A DNA stretch of 64,000 nt from Rhodopseudomonas sp. BAL398 (GTDB taxonomy: Bacteria > Pseudomonadota > Alphaproteobacteria > Rhizobiales > Xanthobacteraceae): positions 5,038,501 through 5,102,500 of the forward strand of contig NZ_CP133111.1 in assembly GCF_033001325.1 (NCBI RefSeq), given 5' to 3'. The position numbers were made by a program, and so were the translations under genes. Under the pieces are notes generated by a model. It ran no database searches, was not told the origin of the DNA, and saw nothing but the letters and a program-made list of their open reading frames with translations. Shown one piece after another: positions 16,767 to 25,115 of this stretch. Every line of letters begins with the position of its first letter. Position 1 is the stretch's first letter.

Positions 16767-17332
16767 AGCACTCTCCAAACGGCCCAGCGACGGGGTACCG
16801 CTTAAATACGACGTCTGATCCGAGCGCTTCGACAAGCGTCACGCGATGGAGGCGCGACGAGCCAAATGCTCAGACAAACTGTGCTGCCGTGGATTGGTTG
16901 GGAGTGATCCCGTCCGCACACCTGGCAATGAAGGTCAAGCCTCTTCGGTATTCGCGCCGGCTGTTGGAAAGCCGGCAGAGACCAAAAAAGCCCGATCCGT
17001 CGTTGCTTTAAGTCGCGTCCCCCGTTGAGAACGAGGTGCGCCGGTTCGCCTCCGGCTGCCAGTCACGGTTGCAAGGATCGAAGTCACCTTCAACGGCATC
17101 TCTGGAGAGAGATGCTGGCCCCCTGCGATCTTGCGGGAGACCCTCGGCTTCTTCGTCCCTTGGCGGCTGTCCGGCCTCTTGTCCGGATACCTACCGACTG
17201 ACACACGACCACAGGCACGTGCGAAATTGGGCAAGACCGGAGATAGGTGCTTTGACCCGGCTCCGCAAGATTTTTTTTGGCTTAACGGGAGATTTTCACG
17301 CTGCGCGGGCGCAACGTTGCTGATCAGCAACG
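16767..17332 (-). promoter_or_regulatory. long structured leader of the ornithine decarboxylase gene (speF-motif candidate)
   Basis: About 560 bases without a convincing gene separate the decarboxylase from the next gene. On the minus strand it holds several hairpins: a 7-bp GCCGGCT/AGCCGGC stem (16956-16976), a weak hairpin followed by six T that looks like an attenuator (16984-17008), and CGCTT/AAGCG close to the start codon. Alphaproteobacterial ODC genes are known to carry a conserved speF RNA motif in this place, so this leader is a candidate. A minus-strand 131-codon frame inside it has codon use unlike real genes here. Confidence 0.55.
17315..17332. promoter_or_regulatory. 18-bp perfect palindrome upstream of the decarboxylase leader
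   Basis: CGTTGCTGATCAGCAACG is its own reverse complement. It sits about 550 bases upstream of the decarboxylase ATG, near the expected promoter end of the leader, and could be an operator or the first RNA hairpin. No T run follows on either strand. Confidence 0.45.
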
Positions 17333-17428
17333 CGAAGACGCTCGAACATGAACATCTGTTTAGATTAGCTAACGAGATGTGAAGATTTCACCGCGGCGAC
17401 ACACAATCGGGCCACGATTGCCGGGCGC

Positions 17429-17689
17429 TTACGCGCGCTTGGTGAACGGCTCGATCTGCTGGGCGTGGCGGACGAACGCCACCATGACGATGACACCGAG
17501 CACGAACAGGATTCCCTGCAGGATGTGAGCAGCCTCGCTGCCAAGGCCGAACAGGATCGCCAGCGCCCAGCCGCCCGCGAACGCCGCGCCGAACACTTCG
17601 GCGCCGATCAGGATCGCGGCGCTGATCACCGTGATGGCGCTCTGCCAGACAATCCGGCGGGGCGCGGTCGAGGAGGGGGCTTTGGTCAT
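17429..17689 (-). CDS. small two-span membrane protein of unknown function
   Basis: An 86-residue protein with a short Ser/Thr/Pro/Arg N-terminus and hydrophobic stretches at roughly residues 14-42 (WQSAITVISAAILIGAEVFG and on) and 52-72 (AAHILQGILFVLGVIVMVAF). I do not recognise a family, though small proteins of this pattern are widespread in Rhizobiales. Start at 17689 (MTKAPSSTAP) is chosen over an upstream in-frame ATG because the extra residues are Arg-rich and non-conserved in type. It is divergent from the peptidase gene. Confidence 0.68.
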   Translation of the reverse strand: MTKAPSSTAPRRIVWQSAITVISAAILIGAEVFGAAFAGGWALAILFGLGSEAAHILQGILFVLGVIVMVAFVRHAQQIEPFTKRA

Positions 17690-17893
17690 CAGTCTGGATC
17701 CTGTTGCGGGCCGCAATCTCTCCGAAAAAGGCCGCCGCGGCAAGGGCTAGCGCGGCGCGCCGCAAAGCGGAAGCGGTTTGGCGGCCTCATTTGGGCAAAT
17801 AACAAAGGAATGGGCCCGCGCCACGGACCCAAAAAAGCCCGATGGCGTGCTATAGCGTCGCACTCCGAATTCGCCGAAAGCAGGATTGTGTTG

Positions 17894-19984
17894 ATGCCAG
17901 ATAGCTCCGGACCGATTGCCACGTCACAAAACGCCGACAACCCGCTGCTGATGGCCTGGAGCACGCCGTTCGAGACCCCGCCTTTCGCGCAGATCGCGCC
18001 CGCGCACTTCCTGCCGGCCTTCGACCAGGCCTTTGCCGATCACACAGCCGAGATCGCGGCGATCGCCAACGATCCGGCGACGCCGGATTTCGCCAATACC
18101 ATCACCGCGCTGGAGCGCTCCGGCAAGCTGCTGAACCGGGTCGCCGCGGTGTTTTACGATCTGGTCTCGGCGGATTCCAATCCCGCGCTGCTGGAGATCG
18201 ATAAGGAAGTGTCGCAGCGGATGGCGCGGCACTGGAATCCCATCATGATGAACGCGGCGCTGTTCGGGCGGATCGCCGCGCTCTACGGCAACCGCGCCGG
18301 GCTCGGGCTGAGTTCGGAACAGCTGCGCCTGCTGGAGCGCACCTATACCCGCTTCCATCGCTCCGGCGCCGGGCTCGACGAGGCGGCCAAGCAGCGGATG
18401 GCCGAGATCAACGAGCAGCTGGCGCAGCTCGGCACCGCCTTCAGCCATCATCTGCTCGGCGACGAGCAGGACTGGTTCATGGAAATCGGCGAGAGCGATC
18501 GCGACGGCCTGTCTGACAGTTTTGTCGCCGCCGCCAAGGCCGCCGCCGACGAGCGCGGGCTGCCGGGCAAGGTGGTGGTGACGCTGTCGCGCTCCTCGGT
18601 CGAGCCGTTCCTGAAAAGCTCGGCCCGCCGCGACCTGCGCGAGAAGGCCTATAAGGCGTTCACCGCGCGTGGCGACAATGGCAACGCCAACGACAACAAC
18701 GAAGCGATTCTCGAAATCCTGCGGTTGCGCGAGGAAACCGCCAAACTGCTCGGCTTTGAAACCTTCGCCGCCTATCGGCTGGAGGATTCGATGGCCAAGA
18801 CCCCGCAGGCGGTGCGCGGCCTCTTAGAGCGGGTCTGGAAGCCGGCCCGCGCCCAGGCGCTGAAGGACCGCGACGCGCTGCAGGAATTGGTCTCCGAGGA
18901 GGGCGGCAATTTCAAGCTGGCGCCGTGGGACTGGCGCTACTACGCCGAAAAGCTGCGGCAGCGCCGCGCCAATTTCGACGACGCCGCGATCAAGCCATAT
19001 CTGGCGCTCGACAACATGATCAAGGCCGCGTTCGACACCGCGACAAGGCTGTTCGGCGTCAGCTTCAGCGAACGCAAGGACGTGCCGGTGTGGCATCCCG
19101 ACGTCCGGGTCTGGGAAGTCAAGGACGCCGCGGGCGCCCATAAGGGCCTGTTCTACGGCGACTACTATGCCCGGCCCTCGAAGCGCTCCGGCGCCTGGAT
19201 GACCTCGCTGCGCGACCAGCAGAAGCTCGACGGCGCGATCCATCCGTTGATCATCAATGTCTGCAATTTCGCCAAGGGATCGAACGGCGAGCCGTCGCTG
19301 CTGTCGCCCGACGACGCCCGCACGCTGTTCCACGAATTCGGCCATGGCCTGCACGGCATGATGAGCGACGTGACCTATCCGTCGCTGTCCGGCACCAGCG
19401 TCTTCACCGATTTCGTCGAGCTGCCGTCGCAGCTCTATGAGCATTGGCAGGAGCAGCCGCAGGTGCTGCGGCAATTCGCGACCCATTACCAGACCGGCGA
19501 GCCGCTGCCCGACGAGCTGTTGCAGCGCTTCCTCGCCGCGCGCAAATTCAACCAGGGCTTCGCCACGGTCGAATTCGTCTCCTCGGCGCTGATCGATCTC
19601 GAATTCCACAGCCAGCCCGCGGCATCGATCGGCAATGTCCGCGACTTCGAGCGCCAGGAGCTCGACAAGATCGGCATGCCGGAGGAAATCTCGCTGCGGC
19701 ACCGGCCCACGCAATTCGGCCACATCTTCTCCGGCGATCACTACGCCTCGGGCTATTACAGCTATATGTGGAGCGAGGTGATGGACGCCGACGCCTTCGG
19801 CGCGTTCGAGGAGGCCGGCGACATCTTCGATGCCAAGGTGGCCAAGCGGCTGCTCGACGACATCTACGCCTCCGGCGGCTCGAAGGACCCCGAAGCGGCC
19901 TATATCGCCTTCCGGGGTCGGCCGCCCGAACCCGACGCGCTGCTGCGCCGCCGCGGTCTGCTCGACACGCCAGAGGCGGCGTAA
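17894..19984 (+). CDS. M3 family zinc metallopeptidase (oligopeptidase/peptidyl-dipeptidase type)
   Basis: A 696-residue thimet-type oligopeptidase, with no signal peptide, so cytoplasmic peptide turnover is likely. The zinc motif HEFGH is at residues 480-484 within TLFHEFGHGLHGMMSD; the third ligand Glu is in TSVFTDFVELPSQLYEHW. The closing region includes GHIFSGDHYASGYYSYMWSE. Length fits Dcp/OpdA (about 680-700). Which of the two it is cannot be settled by eye. AGGATTG precedes the ATG at 17894. The DUF1007/RcnA pair follows after a dispersed repeat. Confidence 0.93.
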   Translation: MPDSSGPIATSQNADNPLLMAWSTPFETPPFAQIAPAHFLPAFDQAFADHTAEIAAIANDPATPDFANTITALERSGKLLNRVAAVFYDLVSADSNPALLEIDKEVSQRMARHWNPIMMNAALFGRIAALYGNRAGLGLSSEQLRLLERTYTRFHRSGAGLDEAAKQRMAEINEQLAQLGTAFSHHLLGDEQDWFMEIGESDRDGLSDSFVAAAKAAADERGLPGKVVVTLSRSSVEPFLKSSARRDLREKAYKAFTARGDNGNANDNNEAILEILRLREETAKLLGFETFAAYRLEDSMAKTPQAVRGLLERVWKPARAQALKDRDALQELVSEEGGNFKLAPWDWRYYAEKLRQRRANFDDAAIKPYLALDNMIKAAFDTATRLFGVSFSERKDVPVWHPDVRVWEVKDAAGAHKGLFYGDYYARPSKRSGAWMTSLRDQQKLDGAIHPLIINVCNFAKGSNGEPSLLSPDDARTLFHEFGHGLHGMMSDVTYPSLSGTSVFTDFVELPSQLYEHWQEQPQVLRQFATHYQTGEPLPDELLQRFLAARKFNQGFATVEFVSSALIDLEFHSQPAASIGNVRDFERQELDKIGMPEEISLRHRPTQFGHIFSGDHYASGYYSYMWSEVMDADAFGAFEEAGDIFDAKVAKRLLDDIYASGGSKDPEAAYIAFRGRPPEPDALLRRRGLLDTPEAA

Positions 19985-20010
19985 GGTGACCCGGCCGCTC
20001 ATGAATCCGC

Positions 20011-20090
20011 CATTGCGAGCGAAGCGAAGCAATCCAGGGGCCTCGCGCTCGGCCCTGGATTGCTTCGTCGCTGCGCTCCTCGCAATGACG
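20011..20090. repeat. dispersed palindromic repeat, family A copy 1
   Basis: Arms CATTGCGAGCGAAGCGAAGC and the inverted copy ending CTCCTCGCAATGACG, joined by AATCCAGGGG...CCCTGGATT. The same family recurs at 24805 and 41387. The right arm contains the apparent start codon of the DUF1007 gene. Confidence 0.85.
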
Positions 20091-20711
20091 AGAAGTTTGG
20101 TGTGCCTCGGTTTCCTTGTGCTCGGTGTGGGCGCCGCCCAGGCCCATCCGCATGTCTGGATCACCGCCACCAGCGAGCTGGTCTATGGCCCGGACGGCAG
20201 CTTCACCGGGGTCCGCCACGCCTGGACCTTCGACGACATGTTCACCACCTATGCGCTGCAGGGGCTCGAGACCAAGACCAAGGGCGTCTACACCCGCGAG
20301 GAATTGGCGCCGCTGGCGCTGACCAATATCGAATCGCTGAAGGATTTCGCCTTCTTCACCTTCGCCAAGGCCAATGGCAAGAAGGCCAAATTCGTGCAGC
20401 CGACCGAGTACTATCTCGAATACAAGGACACCACGCTGACCTTGCATTTCGTGCTGCCGCTGAAGACCCCGGTGAAGAGCACGGACCTGACCGTCGAGGT
20501 GTTCGATCCGACCTATTTCATCGACTTCAGCTTCGCCAAAACCAACCCGGTCAAGCTGGTCGGGGCTCCGGCCGGCTGCCAGATGAACTTCGAACGGCCG
20601 AATGACGGCACCGCACAAACCCAGCAGATGAGCGAACAGAACTTCCTGAGCGGCAACAACTCCAATTATGGGGCGATGTTCGCCAACAAGATCACGGTGC
20701 ATTGTCCATGA
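20085..20711 (+). CDS. DUF1007 family exported protein (ZevA-like)
   Basis: A 208-residue protein with a signal peptide (MTRSLVCLGFLVLGVGAAQA) ending directly before HPHVWITATSEL, the conserved DUF1007 opening with metal-binding-looking His. Other family features are SFTGVRHAWTFDDMFTTYAL and YFIDFSFA. In Haemophilus the related ZevA binds zinc and works with the RcnA-like ZevB; the same gene pair occurs here, with the next gene overlapping by 4 bases. The assigned ATG (20085) lies inside a dispersed repeat; TTG 20097 or GTG 20100 are alternatives that shorten the signal peptide. Confidence 0.85.
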   Translation: MTRSLVCLGFLVLGVGAAQAHPHVWITATSELVYGPDGSFTGVRHAWTFDDMFTTYALQGLETKTKGVYTREELAPLALTNIESLKDFAFFTFAKANGKKAKFVQPTEYYLEYKDTTLTLHFVLPLKTPVKSTDLTVEVFDPTYFIDFSFAKTNPVKLVGAPAGCQMNFERPNDGTAQTQQMSEQNFLSGNNSNYGAMFANKITVHCP

Positions 20712-21871
20712 ACGTATCGAGCAGCCCCGCCCGCGTCTCCGTCCTGCAGTGCCTGCTGATCGCCGCCGTCGCGGTGGTCGCGGTGACGTTATGCGACGGC
20801 GCCATGAGTTCGGCACTGGCGCAGAATCCGTTCGGCGGGCCGCGACCGCCGGCGCAGCCGCCGGCCGGCGGCGTCATCGGCTGGCTGCTGGCGCAGCAAT
20901 CGGCGTTCTACCGCCAGATGTCGCAGACCATTCGGGCGGCGAAATCCGACGGCAGCGCGGTGTGGACGCTGCTGGGGATTTCATTCGCCTATGGGATCTT
21001 TCACGCCGCCGGTCCGGGCCACGGCAAGGCGGTGATCTCGTCCTATCTGGTCGCCAATGAACAGACCGCGCGGCGCGGCATCGTGCTGTCGTTCGTCTCG
21101 GCGTTGCTGCAGGCGCTGGTCGCAGTTGTGATCGTCACGGTCTGCGCCTGGCTGCTCAACGCCACCGCCAAGACCATGTGCGGCACCGAGCGGGGGATCG
21201 AGATCGCCAGCTACGCGCTGATCGCCGCGTTCGGTGTCAGGCTGGTCTGGGTCAAGGGCGGTGGCTTCATCCGGGCACTGCAAAAGAGCCGGCCACCGCA
21301 ACTGGCGTTCGCGCATGCGGGAGCGGCGCATGATCCCGGCCACCACCACGCGCATCACGAGCACGAGCATGATCACGCGCACCACGCCCACGCAGCTCAC
21401 GCCCATGATCACCACGCCCATGATCACCATGCCCACGATCACCATGCCCATGATCACCACGCCCATGACGGCCCGCATGACGCGCATTGCGGCCATTCGC
21501 ACGGTCCGGAACCGCAGCAATTGGCCGGCCCGGGCGGTTGGCGCCGCGGCCTCGGCGCGGTGCTCACGGTCGGAATTCGGCCGTGCTCCGGCGCGATCCT
21601 GGTGCTGGTGTTCGCGCTGGCGCAGGGCCTGTTCTGGGCCGGCATCGCCGCGACCTTCGTGATGGGGCTCGGCACCGCGATCACGGTGTCGACCATCGCG
21701 GTGATCGCGGTCTCGGCCAAGGGGCTGGCGCGGCGGCTGGCGGCCGGCCGCGAAGGCGGCGGCGCGCTGGTGATGCGCGGCCTCGAATTCGGCGCCGCTG
21801 GCCTGGTGCTGCTGCTCGGGGTCGGATTGTTACTAGGTTACATCGCGGCCGAGCGCGTGACTTGCCTGTGA
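20708..21871 (+). CDS. RcnA/NiCoT-type nickel/cobalt (or zinc) transporter with His-rich loop
   Basis: A 387-residue inner membrane transporter. After an N-terminal hydrophobic segment and a Pro-rich stretch comes the family signature GIFHAAGPGHGKAVISSYL, then about six further helices. A cytoplasmic-type loop near residues 204-265 is extremely His-rich, with AHDHH repeated about four times. GIRPCSGAILVLVFALAQG is the second conserved motif. Known relatives export Ni/Co (RcnA) or act in zinc handling with DUF1007 (ZevB). The ATG overlaps the DUF1007 stop (ATGA), supporting a joint function. Confidence 0.9.
   Translation: MNVSSSPARVSVLQCLLIAAVAVVAVTLCDGAMSSALAQNPFGGPRPPAQPPAGGVIGWLLAQQSAFYRQMSQTIRAAKSDGSAVWTLLGISFAYGIFHAAGPGHGKAVISSYLVANEQTARRGIVLSFVSALLQALVAVVIVTVCAWLLNATAKTMCGTERGIEIASYALIAAFGVRLVWVKGGGFIRALQKSRPPQLAFAHAGAAHDPGHHHAHHEHEHDHAHHAHAAHAHDHHAHDHHAHDHHAHDHHAHDGPHDAHCGHSHGPEPQQLAGPGGWRRGLGAVLTVGIRPCSGAILVLVFALAQGLFWAGIAATFVMGLGTAITVSTIAVIAVSAKGLARRLAAGREGGGALVMRGLEFGAAGLVLLLGVGLLLGYIAAERVTCL
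21398..21472 (+). repeat. 15-bp tandem repeat coding AHDHH units
   Basis: Unit CACGCCCATGATCAC occurs four times with C/T third-position changes, then a fifth partial copy. It encodes the His-rich loop of the transporter, so copy number changes would lengthen or shorten the loop in frame. Confidence 0.88.
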
Positions 21872-22031
21872 TCGAGATGCTTGCCGATTGGGCAGTTCCG
21901 CCGGCTGTGGCGGGCCCAACAAATCTCCAGTGGATGCATTAAGTTATGGCTTCACCACGCGACAATTTGCGACAGCTCTGCGACCTCCTTATCTTGACAA
22001 GATTAGGCCAACGCGCGAAGCCAAAAGCATC

Positions 22032-23069
22032 ATGACAGTCATAGTCCCAATGGTCAGCCCAGCGGTCGCCGTCGATCCGGCGCTGGAGCGCGTCGGCGTG
22101 CTGCTGGTCAATCTCGGCACCCCCGACAGTGCCGACACCAAGGGCGTGCGGATCTATTTGCGCGAGTTCCTGTCCGACTCGCGGGTGATCGAAAATCAAG
22201 GCCTGTTCTGGAAGCTGGCGCTCAACGGCATCATCCTGAACACCCGGCCGGCGCGCAAGGCCAAGGACTATCTGAAAATCTGGAACACCGAGAAGAACGA
22301 ATCGCCGCTGAAGACCATCACCCGGGCGCAATCCGAAAAGCTCGGCGCGGCGATCGCCGGCCACGACCACATCACGGTCGACTGGGCGATGCGCTACGGC
22401 AATCCGTCGATCAAATCCCGGATCGAGGCGCTGATGGCGCAGGGCTGCAACCGGCTGTTGGTGGTGCCGCTCTATCCGCAATATTCCGCCGCGACCTCGG
22501 CGACGGTGTGCGATCAGGTGTTCCGGGTGCTGGGCGAGATGCGGGCGCAGCCGACGCTGCGGGTGACGCCGCCCTATTATCGCGACGCCGACTACATCGA
22601 CGCGCTGGCGACCTCGATCAGGTCGCATCTGGCGACGCTGCCGTTCGAGCCGGAGATCATCGTGGCATCGTTTCACGGCATGCCGCAGGCCTATATCGAG
22701 AAGGGCGACCCCTACCAGTCGCAATGCATCGCCACCGTGGATGCGCTGCGGGCGCGGATGGGGCTCGATAGCAAGAAGCTGATGCTGACCTTCCAGTCGC
22801 GGTTCGGCTTCGACCAGTGGCTTCAGCCCTATACCGACAAGACCATCGAGAAGCTCGCCAAGGACGGCGTGCGCAACATCGCCGTGGTGATGCCGGGCTT
22901 TTCCGCCGATTGCCTGGAGACGCTGGAAGAAATCGCCCAGGAGAATGCCGAAATCTTCCTGCATAATGGCGGCAAGGAATTCTCCGCCGTGCCCTGCCTC
23001 AACGACAGCGACGAGGGCATCAGCGTGATCCGCCAGCTGGTGCTGCGCGAGCTCAAAGGCTGGCTGTGA
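22032..23069 (+). CDS. hemH: ferrochelatase
   Basis: A 345-residue enzyme inserting Fe(II) into protoporphyrin IX, the last step of haem b synthesis. Visible motifs: VGVLLVNLGTPDSADTKGVR near the N-terminus, VASFHGMPQAYIEKGDPY with the catalytic His, TFQSRFGFDQWLQPYTD and VVMPGFSADCLETLEEI with the conserved acidic residues. The ATG at 22032 gives MTVIVPMVSP; the longer upstream frame contains the intergenic region and is rejected. A TTGACA at 21994-21999 may be its -35. No Irr or ICE-type box was recognised. Confidence 0.95.
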   Translation: MTVIVPMVSPAVAVDPALERVGVLLVNLGTPDSADTKGVRIYLREFLSDSRVIENQGLFWKLALNGIILNTRPARKAKDYLKIWNTEKNESPLKTITRAQSEKLGAAIAGHDHITVDWAMRYGNPSIKSRIEALMAQGCNRLLVVPLYPQYSAATSATVCDQVFRVLGEMRAQPTLRVTPPYYRDADYIDALATSIRSHLATLPFEPEIIVASFHGMPQAYIEKGDPYQSQCIATVDALRARMGLDSKKLMLTFQSRFGFDQWLQPYTDKTIEKLAKDGVRNIAVVMPGFSADCLETLEEIAQENAEIFLHNGGKEFSAVPCLNDSDEGISVIRQLVLRELKGWL

Positions 23070-23336
23070 CGCGGCTTTGCGTCGCTGGCTGGCGTTGCGA
23101 TGCCTCGTATTTCTACGCAGAGCGAGCCGGCTTGGCTGGGTTCGATCGGCTTGGGGCGCAGCCGGAAGCGATCGTTAACCTTGCATCTGCGGTGCCGTGC
23201 CACTCGTTTTGTTAACGCTCGAACCTTACATCCTGTCACAACGACCTAGAGCCGGTGACGCCGTTCCGGCGATCGCATTGCCATGGCTGCAGCGGGGCTG
23301 GCCTGATGCGAAGGGGACCGCCGCGAGGAGAGCCCG

Positions 23337-24338
23337 ATGTATTCGTTGACCGGCTTCGATATCTTCACCATTACGCTCGTCGTCCTCGTCATTCTCACGC
23401 TGTTCGCCGGGGTCAAGACCGTCCCGCAGGGCTATGATTGGACGGTCGAACGCTTCGGCCGGTTCACCCGCTCGCTGTCGCCCGGGCTCAATCTGATCAT
23501 CCCCTATTTCGATCGGGTCGGCCGCAAGGTGAATATGATGGAGCAGGTGATCAACATTCCCGAGCAGGAGGTGATCACCAAGGACAACGCCACCGTCACG
23601 GTCGACGGCGTCGCGTTCTATCAGGTGTTCGACGCGGCGAAAGCCAGCTACGAGGTCTCCGACCTGACCCAGGCGATCGTGGTACTGACCATGACCAATA
23701 TCCGCTCGGTGATGGGCGCGATGGACCTCGATCAGGTGCTGTCGCATCGCGACGAGATCAATGAACGGCTGCTGCGCGTGGTCGATGCCGCGGTGTCGCC
23801 CTGGGGCCTCAAGGTCAACCGCATCGAGATCAAGGACATTGTGCCGCCGGCCGATCTGGTCGAGGCGATGGGCCGGCAGATGAAGGCCGAGCGCGTCAAG
23901 CGCGCCGACATCCTGCAGGCCGAGGGCCAGCGGCAATCCGAGATCCTGCGCGCCGAAGGTGCCAAGCAGGGCCAGATCCTGCAGGCCGAGGGCCGCCGCG
24001 AGGCCGCGTTCCGCGACGCCGAGGCCCGCGAGCGCTCCGCCGAGGCCGAGGCCCGCGCCACCCAGATGGTCTCCGAGGCGATCGCCAAGGGCGACGTCGC
24101 CGCTCTGAACTACTTCATCGCCGACAAATACATCAAGGCGTTCGGCCAGATCGCCGATTCGCCGAACCAGAAGATCATCATGTTGCCGATCGAGGCGATG
24201 AACGTGCTCGGTTCGCTGGCCGGGATCGGCGAGATCGCCAAGGCCACCTTCGGAGAAAGCGTCGCCTCGGCGCAGGCCGCGGCGCGCCGCGGCTCGGTGC
24301 CGACCACCGGCCCCAATCCGACCACGCCACAACGCTGA
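23337..24338 (+). CDS. qmcA: SPFH-domain paraslipin, QmcA-like
   Basis: A 333-residue membrane-anchored stomatin-family protein. One N-terminal helix (ITLVVLVILTLFAGV) is followed by the band 7/SPFH domain (VPQGYDWTVERFGRFTRSL, SPGLNLIIPYFDRVG) and a coiled coil rich in ILQAEG-type repeats (about residues 195-245), as in QmcA. Such proteins form oligomeric membrane cages and organise proteases or lipids. The NfeD partner starts 9 bases downstream, the usual pairing. AGGAGAG precedes the ATG. The 267-base gap upstream shows no gene. Confidence 0.93.
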   Translation: MYSLTGFDIFTITLVVLVILTLFAGVKTVPQGYDWTVERFGRFTRSLSPGLNLIIPYFDRVGRKVNMMEQVINIPEQEVITKDNATVTVDGVAFYQVFDAAKASYEVSDLTQAIVVLTMTNIRSVMGAMDLDQVLSHRDEINERLLRVVDAAVSPWGLKVNRIEIKDIVPPADLVEAMGRQMKAERVKRADILQAEGQRQSEILRAEGAKQGQILQAEGRREAAFRDAEARERSAEAEARATQMVSEAIAKGDVAALNYFIADKYIKAFGQIADSPNQKIIMLPIEAMNVLGSLAGIGEIAKATFGESVASAQAAARRGSVPTTGPNPTTPQR

Positions 24339-24347
24339 AAGTAGACA

Positions 24348-24791
24348 ATGATACAAACGTTATTGAGCCAGGGCCACTGGACCTGGCTGATCCTGGGCCT
24401 GGTGCTGATGGTGCTGGAGCTGTTGGCGCCCGGCGTCTTTCTGTTCTGGCTCGGCCTCGCCGCGATGGTTGTCGGCCTGCTGTCGTCGGTGATCGCGCTG
24501 CCGTGGGAGGCCCAGATTCTGATGTTCGCGCTGGTCTCGGTGCTGGCGGTGCCGCTGTGGCGCGGCGCCTCGGGGCCGAAACCCGGCACCAACCGGCTCA
24601 ACAAACGCGGCGAGGCGCTGCTCGGCCGCGAGTTCACGCTTGATAAGCCGATCATCGACGGCGAAGGCCGGCTGCGGATCGACGACACGATCTGGCGGAT
24701 CGTCGGCCCCGATTTGCCGGCCGGCACCCGGGTCCAGATCGCCAAGGCCGAGGGCGTCCGCCTGACGGTGGCGGCGATCGAGCCGGAATAG
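24348..24791 (+). CDS. NfeD family protein, partner of the paraslipin
   Basis: A 147-residue short NfeD (NfeD1b type). Two to three hydrophobic helices (WLILGLVLMVLELLAPGVFL, then MVVGLLSSVIALPW and MFALVSVLAVPLW) precede a C-terminal OB-fold beta barrel (residues about 90-147, LLGREFTLDKPIIDGEGRL). The ClpP-like protease domain of long NfeD proteins is absent. Co-transcription with the SPFH gene is the norm and fits the 9-base spacing. Confidence 0.92.
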   Translation: MIQTLLSQGHWTWLILGLVLMVLELLAPGVFLFWLGLAAMVVGLLSSVIALPWEAQILMFALVSVLAVPLWRGASGPKPGTNRLNKRGEALLGREFTLDKPIIDGEGRLRIDDTIWRIVGPDLPAGTRVQIAKAEGVRLTVAAIEPE

Positions 24792-24804
24792 AACCTCCGC
24801 TTCG

Positions 24805-24923
24805 TCATTGCGAGCCGAGGACGGCGCATCGCGCCGTCCGAACGCGAAGCAATCCAGGGGCGCCAAGCCCAGACCGGATTGCTTCGTCGCAAGAGCTCCT
24901 CGCAATGACGGCTCGCAATGACG
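24805..24923. repeat. dispersed palindromic repeat, family A copy 2 with partial duplication
   Basis: TCATTGCGAGCCGAGG...AAGCAATCCAGGGG and the inverted arm GGATTGCTTCGTCGCAAGAG...CTCGCAATGACGG. The last 13 bases (GCTCGCAATGACGG-type) are repeated directly after the element. It lies just past the nfeD stop. Confidence 0.82.
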
Positions 24924-24986
24924 GCTTCGAGTCTTGCTTCGATTGATCGCTTTTTGCGTCAGACCCTGAGGTGCCGTCGCCGTAGA

Positions 24987-25089
24987 GCTTTTTTTGCGAA
25001 GTGGAAACCGGTTCGCGTGAAGAAAACGCGTCAAAACAAGAATCCAGAGCAATTCCGGTTCTGATCTATCAGAACCGGAATTGCTCTGG
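24987..25089. repeat. extragenic element ending in a 22-bp perfect hairpin
   Basis: Contains GCGAAGTGGAAACCGGTTCG and AGAAAACGCGTCAAAAC, then a perfect inverted repeat (25044-25065 and 25068-25089; CCAGAGCAATTCCGGTTCTG and complement) with only two bases at its centre. It fills the space between convergent nfeD and kdsD and may terminate both transcripts. Its make-up suggests a dispersed family, but only one copy is in the window. Confidence 0.75.
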
Positions 25090-25115
25090 CGACGGCCTCG
25101 AAGGATGAGTCGCCG

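Noticed and set aside
17262-17280. T8 run at 17271-17278 as a + strand terminator
   Set aside because: No stable hairpin precedes it on the + strand.
16935-17330. 131-codon frame in the decarboxylase leader
   Set aside because: Codon use (AAA AAA TCT, TTA, CTA) is unlike real genes in this window and no family is recognisable; treated as structured leader RNA.
21395-21472. Tandem repeat as a possible CRISPR array
   Set aside because: Units are 15 bp with no spacers and translate in frame into a His-rich loop.
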